This document shows, piece after piece, positions 1 to 4,639 of a DNA stretch of 5,781 bases. The position numbers were made by a program, and so were the translations under genes. Source of the DNA: Spirochaetia bacterium (GTDB taxonomy: Bacteria > Spirochaetota > Spirochaetia > PWKH01); contig JAIPFU010000111.1 in assembly GCA_021736505.1 (NCBI GenBank), positions 1 through 5,781 of the forward strand, in the 5' to 3' direction. The notes beneath the pieces were generated by a model. That model did not search any database. It was not told where the DNA came from and saw nothing but the letters and a program-made list of their open reading frames with translations. Position 1 is the stretch's first letter, and every line of letters begins with the position of its first letter.

Positions 1-13
1 TAGATATTCAACA

Positions 14-42
14 TTGACAGTAACACAAAACCATTGTATTGT
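14..42 (+). promoter_or_regulatory. Probable sigma-70 promoter of the ABC ATPase gene
   Basis: A perfect -35 hexamer TTGACA (14-19) is followed after 17 bases by TATTGT (37-42), which matches four of six consensus -10 positions. Transcription would start near position 49, giving a leader of about 23 bases that contains the Shine-Dalgarno AGGGGG (61-66). A TATAAG at 49-54 is a better -10 by sequence but has no -35 at workable spacing. No clear operator is visible in the part of the upstream region that is present. Confidence 0.6.
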
Positions 43-71
43 TAATACTATAAGATAATTAGGGGGTTAAT

Positions 72-1169
72 ATGGCACAAGTTGTATTAAACAACATTAC
101 TAAAGTGTACGACGGCAATGTAAAAGCAGTTGATAATGCGAACATTTTCGTCGAAGACCAGGAATTTGTTGTCCTGGTTGGTCCTTCCGGATGTGGTAAA
201 TCTACCACTCTTCGTATGGTTGCAGGTCTTGAAGACATTACCAGTGGTGAATTAACCATTGATGGTAAAATTGTCAATGACGTTCCTCCCAAGGATCGTG
301 ACATTGCAATGGTTTTTCAGAACTATGCACTGTATCCGCATATGAGTGTCTATGACAACATGGCATTCGGTCTCAAAATCCGAAAGTTCCCGAAAGAGGA
401 AATTGAACAGCGTGTAAATGAAGCTGCTAAAATTCTTGACATCGAGGAACTGCTGGATAGAAAGCCGAAGGCTCTTTCCGGTGGTCAGCGTCAGCGTGTT
501 GCCGTAGGACGTGCTATTGTACGTAAACCGAAAGTATTCCTCTTTGACGAACCACTTTCCAATCTCGATGCGAAATTACGAGTACAGATGCGTGCTGAGA
601 TTTCAAGTCTGCATCACCGACTTGACGCAACTATGATTTATGTAACCCATGACCAGGTTGAAGCTATGACCATGGCAGACAAAATTGTAGTTATGAAACT
701 GGGCCTTATTCAGCAGATTGGAGGTCCTTTGGATCTCTATAACAATCCAACGAATAAGTTTGTAGCAGGCTTCATCGGATCACCACCAATGAACTTCCTG
801 GGAGTTAAAATTGTAAAAGAAGGTGATACAATTTTAGCTGACGAAGGCGACTTCAGAATTAAGCTTCCTGCGAGTCATCAGAAACGCCTCAAAGATTATG
901 TGGATAAACGCGTAACCTTTGGAATCAGACCTGAAGATATGAACTTCGTTCCAAAGAAAGTAAAAGATCAGACCATTAATGCTAAGGTTAACGTTATCGA
1001 GCCCTTAGGTGCTGAAACGCATGTGTATGTGAACACATCTAAACATCAGCTGATTGCCCGAATTGACCCGAACGTAAAAATGGAAGTTGGTGCGGACATC
1101 AGTCTGGACGTGGTATTTGATAAGGTTGTGTATTTCGACGGTGAAACTGATAACGCTATTCTCACCTGA
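72..1169 (+). CDS. ugpC: Sugar ABC importer ATP-binding subunit, MalK/UgpC/MsmX family
   Basis: This is the cytoplasmic ATPase of a CUT1-type carbohydrate or glycerol-phosphate importer; it hydrolyses ATP to drive a membrane permease pair. The 365-residue length is normal for the family. All nucleotide-binding motifs are present: Walker A GPSGCGKST (37-45), Q-loop Gln83, signature LSGGQ (135-139), Walker B VFLFDEP (155-161), D-loop SNLD (163-166) and H-loop His193. A C-terminal OB/TOBE-type regulatory domain follows from about residue 235 and includes GIRPED (284-289). The ATG is preceded at 5 bases by AGGGGG. No permease or binding-protein gene adjoins it, and it has its own promoter and terminator, so it may be a shared ATPase serving several importers, as MsmX does in Bacillus (inference). 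The usual KDG before the beta-strand reads KLG (209-211). The exact substrate cannot be read from the sequence, and the symbol denotes the family, not a proven substrate. Its codons look more A/T-rich than those of the other three genes. Confidence 0.95.
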   Translation: MAQVVLNNITKVYDGNVKAVDNANIFVEDQEFVVLVGPSGCGKSTTLRMVAGLEDITSGELTIDGKIVNDVPPKDRDIAMVFQNYALYPHMSVYDNMAFGLKIRKFPKEEIEQRVNEAAKILDIEELLDRKPKALSGGQRQRVAVGRAIVRKPKVFLFDEPLSNLDAKLRVQMRAEISSLHHRLDATMIYVTHDQVEAMTMADKIVVMKLGLIQQIGGPLDLYNNPTNKFVAGFIGSPPMNFLGVKIVKEGDTILADEGDFRIKLPASHQKRLKDYVDKRVTFGIRPEDMNFVPKKVKDQTINAKVNVIEPLGAETHVYVNTSKHQLIARIDPNVKMEVGADISLDVVFDKVVYFDGETDNAILT

Positions 1170-1208
1170 TCAGTACCTGTAAAAAATGTAAGTAAAAAGA
1201 AAATTCTT

Positions 1209-1238
1209 GACCGTCCTTATTTCAGGACGGTCTTTTTT
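1209..1238 (+). terminator. Strong intrinsic terminator after the ABC ATPase gene
   Basis: A perfect 9-bp stem, GACCGTCCT (1209-1217) pairing with AGGACGGTC (1224-1232), encloses a 6-base loop and is followed at once by six T residues (1233-1238). It begins 39 bases after the TGA stop of the ATPase gene. It should end that transcript and separate it from the radical SAM gene, whose promoter lies just downstream. Confidence 0.92.
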
Positions 1239-1245
1239 AGGCCCT

Positions 1246-1275
1246 TTGTTACCAGATATTGTATACTATTACAAT
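1246..1275 (+). promoter_or_regulatory. Probable promoter of the radical SAM gene, with inverted repeat over the -10
   Basis: TTGTTA (1246-1251, four of six matches to the -35 consensus) is separated by 18 bases from TACAAT (1270-1275, five of six matches to the -10 consensus). The predicted start is near 1282, giving a leader of about 50 bases to the ATG at 1332. The -10 is the right arm of an inverted repeat, ATTGTA (1258-1263), six bases, TACAAT (1270-1275), which could be an operator or simple coincidence. A TTGACA at 1307-1312 has no acceptable -10 downstream. Confidence 0.5.
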
Positions 1276-1320
1276 TAAGCAGCAAAAAGCCTTATAAACA
1301 ATACTTTTGACAAGTGAAAA

Positions 1321-1331
1321 ACGGAAATACT
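1321..1331 (+). promoter_or_regulatory. Weak ribosome binding site favouring the ATG at 1332
   Basis: ACGGA (1321-1325) contains a GGA core six bases before the ATG at 1332. The in-frame GTG at 1314 has only TTTTGACAA upstream and no Shine-Dalgarno-like sequence. The protein beginning at the ATG opens directly with the first beta-strand (MQIAVAVPP), as expected for a Rossmann-like domain. I therefore prefer 1332 over 1314. Confidence 0.45.
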
Positions 1332-3137
1332 ATGCAGATCGCAGTTGCCGTACCTCCGGTAAGAGATTTTTATTACACACCGCACCGCGCATCAGCCCTA
1401 GGGGCTCGCATTGTCGAAAGTTTGATTCTCTCTTCCGGCCATAGTGTGCAGCTCTTCAATTTTCCTGCAGCAAAGCCCTCGCCTCATACTCTACCGCTTC
1501 CTCGGGAATTAAATTATCTTAAAGAACTTCTTATGCCGGGAGAGACGGGAGGAACATCGTTCTTCACTTCGTATAAGCAGTATGGACCGAGTTTTTCCTT
1601 ATGCGCAGAAGCGATATGCAGCAAAGAACGGGACATAATTTTTGTTGCCTGCTTTGCCTTTGCGTATGCAGAGGACTCTGCTGAATTGATACGGGCTATC
1701 CGGCATAACGATCAGAAAGTGCTGATTTTTGTCGGAGGAGCGGGCGTTTCGGCCTTTCCTGAATGGTTTCTAGAGAATACGGATGCCGACGGCGTTATCC
1801 GGGGGGAAGCCGAAGTCATCATTCCTCCCCTGCTTGATACCCTGCTTGATACTCTGCAATCCGTCGCAACTCCTGAGTTCAGAAAAAACCATGAAGCCCG
1901 TAAAAATCATGCCGTAGCTGAAGCCTTGGAAGCTGTACATATTCCGGGCTTGTATACTCAAACAGTATCCCCGAACAATCCTAAGAGCCGAAATTCATGC
2001 ACCAAAGACCCGCTTCCCCAGGCTCAAGGGGAAACAATTTCCCCTTTCTGCAGCAAAGTAAGAGAAACACGGCGTAGCATCCAGTTTTCAGCAGTCTTCA
2101 GCCGCGGCTGCCCGAAACACTGTGCATTCTGCCCCGGCCGGCTCGGCCACGGTCCGGGATTCAGGCGACCGTCACTCAGCAGATCCCTCCAGGCCGTTCA
2201 TGATGCCATGGCGCCCTACGCTCATCATGCTCACGCTCAAATTCATGATGATGCTCATGCATCAAAAAAGTTCGTACAAAAGAAAAGTCTGATACTCTCT
2301 ATTGAGGATGATAATATTCTGGCAGATACGGATTTCTTTCTGGACCTGCTGACAGAGATAAAACAGCAGTATCCACACGCCTCATTCACCGCAGAAAACG
2401 GCATCGATTATCTGTACATCGATATTCCGCTTCTGGACAGACTTATTGATCTAGGATTCCGGCAGTTTAATTTTTCCGCCGGAATAATCGGGAAGGCCGA
2501 AACAGCCCTGGCGGCTCGGCCATCTTCTCTGGATCACCTGAAAAAGCTGGCAGTACATGCAACGGAACGAAAAATCCCGGTGATCAATTATGTCATAGCA
2601 GGTCACAGCGCCGATACTCCAGCTAAAGCGGTCTCAGCACTCATGTATCTGGCATCGATCCCGGGGCGCGTCGGCATCTCCCCGTTCTACACAGTCCCCG
2701 GACTCCCAGGCTTCACCAAGATGCAGCAGTTCCGTGAGCAAGCTCCTTCCTTGTGCAAAGGTTCATCCCTCTATCCGTGGAACAGTACCCTCACTTCGCG
2801 AGAGATGGTAAGCCTGTTTCGCATAGCCCGGCTCATTAACTTGATGAAAAAAGAGAGCCGCCCTCCGCATGAAAATGAGCTCATCAGGAAAAGTTTTGCT
2901 GCAGGAAGACTTTTCACTTATACAAAAACGAAGCGAGCTGCGGGGGCAGCAGTAAAAAAGACGTCGGAACCGAAAAAAAGAGCAGAATCGAAACTGAAAA
3001 TCATTCCAGTACCAGAAAGAAGCATCGATCACCATGTGGTCAAGCTATTTTTCGAGACCTTCGAGACTTTCGACACCTTCAAGACTTTCAACACCTTCGA
3101 CACCTTTGATGCCCTCGATATCTTCAAGAGCTCATAA
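1332..3137 (+). CDS. Radical SAM protein with N-terminal B12-binding-like domain and repeat tail; substrate unknown
   Basis: The protein is 601 residues from the preferred ATG (607 from the GTG at 1314). Residues 1-175 resemble the Rossmann fold of B12-binding domains in class B radical SAM enzymes, with strands IAVAVPP and LIFVGGAG and the segment VIRGEAE (155-161); the cobalamin-ligating DxHxxG motif is not evident. The radical SAM core carries Cys260-x3-Cys264-x2-Cys267, the ligands of the [4Fe-4S] cluster that cleaves S-adenosylmethionine, then IEDDN (324-328) and a TIM-barrel-like region to about 460. A linker (about 177-250) and a His-rich loop (296-310) look inserted. After about residue 530 comes a Lys/Arg-rich stretch, then a Phe-x-Thr tail (from about 574). 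Family relatives act in methylation, ring formation and cofactor synthesis, but no neighbour suggests a pathway and I do not recognise the specific enzyme. It is probably cytoplasmic and monocistronic. The cysteine motif is certain; the B12 assignment is by fold resemblance only. Confidence 0.85.
   Translation: MQIAVAVPPVRDFYYTPHRASALGARIVESLILSSGHSVQLFNFPAAKPSPHTLPLPRELNYLKELLMPGETGGTSFFTSYKQYGPSFSLCAEAICSKERDIIFVACFAFAYAEDSAELIRAIRHNDQKVLIFVGGAGVSAFPEWFLENTDADGVIRGEAEVIIPPLLDTLLDTLQSVATPEFRKNHEARKNHAVAEALEAVHIPGLYTQTVSPNNPKSRNSCTKDPLPQAQGETISPFCSKVRETRRSIQFSAVFSRGCPKHCAFCPGRLGHGPGFRRPSLSRSLQAVHDAMAPYAHHAHAQIHDDAHASKKFVQKKSLILSIEDDNILADTDFFLDLLTEIKQQYPHASFTAENGIDYLYIDIPLLDRLIDLGFRQFNFSAGIIGKAETALAARPSSLDHLKKLAVHATERKIPVINYVIAGHSADTPAKAVSALMYLASIPGRVGISPFYTVPGLPGFTKMQQFREQAPSLCKGSSLYPWNSTLTSREMVSLFRIARLINLMKKESRPPHENELIRKSFAAGRLFTYTKTKRAAGAAVKKTSEPKKRAESKLKIIPVPERSIDHHVVKLFFETFETFDTFKTFNTFDTFDALDIFKSS
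1829..1852 (+). repeat. Perfect 12-bp tandem duplication inside the radical SAM gene
   Basis: CCTGCTTGATAC occurs twice back to back (1829-1840 and 1841-1852). It is in frame and gives the doubled peptide LLDT-LLDT at residues 167-174, where the B12-like domain passes into the linker. Perfect identity suggests a recent slippage event. Confidence 0.85.
1881..1916 (+). repeat. Degenerate 18-nt tandem repeat coding RKNHEA-RKNHAV
   Basis: Two adjacent 18-base units (1881-1898 and 1899-1916) encode RKNHEA and RKNHAV. They share the peptide core RKNH but differ at the first and third arginine-codon bases and at the Asn codon (AAC versus AAT), so the duplication is older than the 12-bp one just upstream. 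It lies in the linker between the B12-like and radical SAM domains. Confidence 0.6.
2217..2264 (+). other. Histidine-rich loop segment in the radical SAM core
   Basis: Codons here give YAHHAHAQIHDDAHA (residues 296-310), five His within 15 residues, built from recurring GCTCAT/GCTCAC units. It sits between the helix after the cluster-binding cysteines and the strand LILSIEDDN, where relatives usually have a short loop. It may be a low-complexity expansion or a metal-binding loop; the sequence does not decide. Confidence 0.55.
3051..3122 (+). repeat. Eight-unit 9-nt tandem array coding a Phe-x-Thr tail
   Basis: Eight consecutive 9-base units with consensus TTCGACACC run in frame to just before the radical SAM stop codon. 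The peptides are FET, FET, FDT, FKT, FNT, FDT, FDA, LDI, so the last two units have decayed. Units 2-3 and 4-5 are two copies of an 18-base dimer that differ only by G to A at two matching positions, showing dimer duplication on top of the 9-base repeat. Gains or losses of units would keep the reading frame. Confidence 0.9.
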
Positions 3138-3156
3138 AGCTGCCCTTCACTCACCT

Positions 3157-4476
3157 TTACTCGGCTGCGGCATCCCACTCCTTAATGGCACGGGCACAGA
3201 CTCGGATGGCCTTTTCAAAAACATCAGCATCAACACCGATAATACAGGTTATGATGGATCCGCCGTAATTCACATAGCGGACGGAAATCCCCTCAAGAGC
3301 CAGGGCTGCTCCAATGATGCTCAGCACTCCTGGCTTGTCGTACATACCCTCTCCCACAATACCGATCATACCCACTTCCTGGTCAGTACAGACCTCATCC
3401 GGATGGAGTTCCGTAGTAATTCGCCGGATAAGCGCATCACGATCCTTTATCAAGCTGGATGGAAAATAGTAGGAGATGGAATCAAAACCGACGGAGGTGA
3501 ATTCCGGCTGGATCCCCTGCACCTTGAGAATCGTCATTATCTGCAGTTGATAATCCGGATATCGGTTGAGTAAGTTTTTCTTAATATAGAGCCGGCTGTA
3601 GTTGTTCTTTCCAGATATGCCGATAATCGGCTTATCTGCTAATTCCCGCTCCTGCTCAATTATCGTCCCCTGAGCCTTCGGATCGTTGGTATTTTTTATC
3701 TGGATGGGAATGCCCGCTTCCCTCACCGGTGCTATGGCTTCTTCATGGAATACACCGGCACCGATGGAGGCTAGCTCCCGAATTTCCTGATACGTTATTT
3801 CGCTTATCTCCTCGGGATTATCAACAATCCTGGGATCCGCCATGAGTATTCCCGACACATCGGTCCAATTTTCATAGCGTAAGGCATGCACTGCTCTCGC
3901 AGCTGCGGCGCCGGAAATATCGGATCCGCCTCGGGAGAAAGTCTTCACCCTTCCATCTCTCAAAGCTCCATAGAATCCCGGCATAACATACGAGCCCTCA
4001 GGCGAAACAGCCGCAGCAAGGCGCTCATAGCTTTGTGAGTCCACAAGACCACGTTTATCCAGAATCAGGACATCTGCCGGGTCAATGATCATATAGCCCA
4101 GGTACTCAGAAACCATCATACCGCAGAGGAACTCTCCTCTGGAAGCAGCATAATCTTCTGAAGCGCCTTCTTGTAAATCTCGCTCCACCACATCCAGAGC
4201 CTCTTTAACCGGCTCAAAATCAATCCCTAATCCCTCAGAAATCTCATGAAAGCGTCCCGTGATATCGGTAAACTCAGCCGAAAATGACTCCCCGGCCTGG
4301 GCTTTTCGATAACACGTATAGAGGAGGTCCGTCACCTTGACATCATCCTTAAAGCGTTTTCCCGGCGCCGATACCACGATAAACCGCCTCTCCGCATCCA
4401 TGGCGATAATATCAGCGGCCTTCCGGATCTGCTCAGCCGTTGCCAGAGATGTCCCCCCAAATTTGCAAACTACCAT
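3157..4476 (-). CDS. lysC: Aspartate kinase, monofunctional, two ACT domains
   Basis: The enzyme phosphorylates L-aspartate with ATP to 4-phospho-L-aspartate, the first step towards lysine, diaminopimelate, threonine, methionine and isoleucine. The 439-residue protein starts with the amino-acid-kinase signature KFGGTS (5-10), then VVSAPGKR (34-41), VTDLL (48-52), FSRGGSD (180-186), WTDVSGI (204-210) and ADPR (213-216). Two ACT regions follow at about 285-345 and 367-430 and would normally bind an allosteric amino acid. There is no homoserine dehydrogenase or decarboxylase extension, so it is monofunctional. The ATG has a strong AGGGAGG (4481-4487), spaced only four bases away. In ACT2 the segment usually written QGSSE reads YGGSI (404-408), losing the acidic residue. 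It stands alone, with its own promoter, and is convergent with the radical SAM gene. The catalytic assignment is firm; which end product inhibits it is not visible. Other symbols (thrA-like, ask) are possible. Confidence 0.95.
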   Translation of the reverse strand: MVVCKFGGTSLATAEQIRKAADIIAMDAERRFIVVSAPGKRFKDDVKVTDLLYTCYRKAQAGESFSAEFTDITGRFHEISEGLGIDFEPVKEALDVVERDLQEGASEDYAASRGEFLCGMMVSEYLGYMIIDPADVLILDKRGLVDSQSYERLAAAVSPEGSYVMPGFYGALRDGRVKTFSRGGSDISGAAAARAVHALRYENWTDVSGILMADPRIVDNPEEISEITYQEIRELASIGAGVFHEEAIAPVREAGIPIQIKNTNDPKAQGTIIEQERELADKPIIGISGKNNYSRLYIKKNLLNRYPDYQLQIMTILKVQGIQPEFTSVGFDSISYYFPSSLIKDRDALIRRITTELHPDEVCTDQEVGMIGIVGEGMYDKPGVLSIIGAALALEGISVRYVNYGGSIITCIIGVDADVFEKAIRVCARAIKEWDAAAE

Positions 4477-4507
4477 AGTTCCTCCCTGCTGTGATTACTG
4501 TATCCGT

Positions 4508-4536
4508 ATTGTAGGTAAAAGTGAGAAGACATGCAA
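4508..4536 (-). promoter_or_regulatory. Probable promoter of the aspartate kinase gene
   Basis: Reading leftward, TTGCAT (4536-4531) is followed after 17 bases by TACAAT (4513-4508), which matches five of six -10 positions; the -35 matches three of six. Transcription would start near 4501, leaving a leader of about 25 bases with the AGGGAGG site. Such a short leader leaves no room for a lysine riboswitch or attenuator. Confidence 0.55.
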
Positions 4537-4581
4537 TATTTGATGATGCTGAAGCGCTGGAAAAATGCTACCGGGCTAAGC

Positions 4582-4629
4582 AGCAGATCAGCCTTCAGCC
4601 GCTGCAGTCTGCAGCTGACAGTAACTGCT
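4582..4629 (-). other. Palindrome-rich intergenic segment downstream of the cyclase-like gene
   Basis: Eleven bases beyond the stop of the leftward cyclase-like gene, several inverted repeats overlap: a 15-base palindrome GCTGCAG-T-CTGCAGC (4601-4615), CAGT-A-ACTG (4619-4627), TCAGC (4595-4599) against GCTGA (4614-4618), and AGCAG (4582-4586) against CTGCT (4625-4629). They could fold into a compact hairpin in either strand. No long T run follows directly; a five-T run lies further on, after a poor 4-bp stem. It may be a weak or factor-assisted terminator, or a fragment of a dispersed repeat. Confidence 0.35.
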
Positions 4630-4639
4630 CGGGAAAACG

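Noticed and set aside
73..90. Sigma-54 type -24/-12 site around TGGCAC at the ATPase start codon
   Set aside because: The GG and GC elements are not at the required spacing and the match lies within codons of the ATPase gene.
59..304. Leftward open frame antisense to the start of the ABC ATPase gene
   Set aside because: It mirrors the conserved Walker A region and has no supporting start signals or similarity.
1239..1331. Cobalamin riboswitch upstream of the B12-type radical SAM gene
   Set aside because: The gap is too short for the aptamer and no B12-box-like sequence is present.
1307..1335. Second promoter starting with TTGACA at 1307
   Set aside because: At 17-18 bases spacing the only candidate is TATGCA over the start codon, a poor -10 whose start site would fall inside the gene.
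1770..1961. Short leftward open frame inside the radical SAM gene
   Set aside because: It is a chance open frame opposite the linker, with no start context or domain.
2763..3035. Leftward open frame of 90 codons opposite the radical SAM C-terminus
   Set aside because: Its composition (runs of Phe, Arg, Ser) is what the reverse of a Lys/Glu-rich stretch gives, and no ribosome binding site is seen.
3034..3573. Rightward open frame of 179 codons overlapping the radical SAM end and the aspartate kinase gene
   Set aside because: Most of it is the antisense of well-conserved aspartate kinase sequence, its start lies in the Phe-x-Thr repeat region of another frame, and it has no ribosome binding site or recognisable domain.
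4477..4639. Lysine riboswitch upstream of the aspartate kinase gene
   Set aside because: The predicted promoter leaves only about 25 bases of leader, and the conserved lysine-riboswitch core is not seen in the gap.
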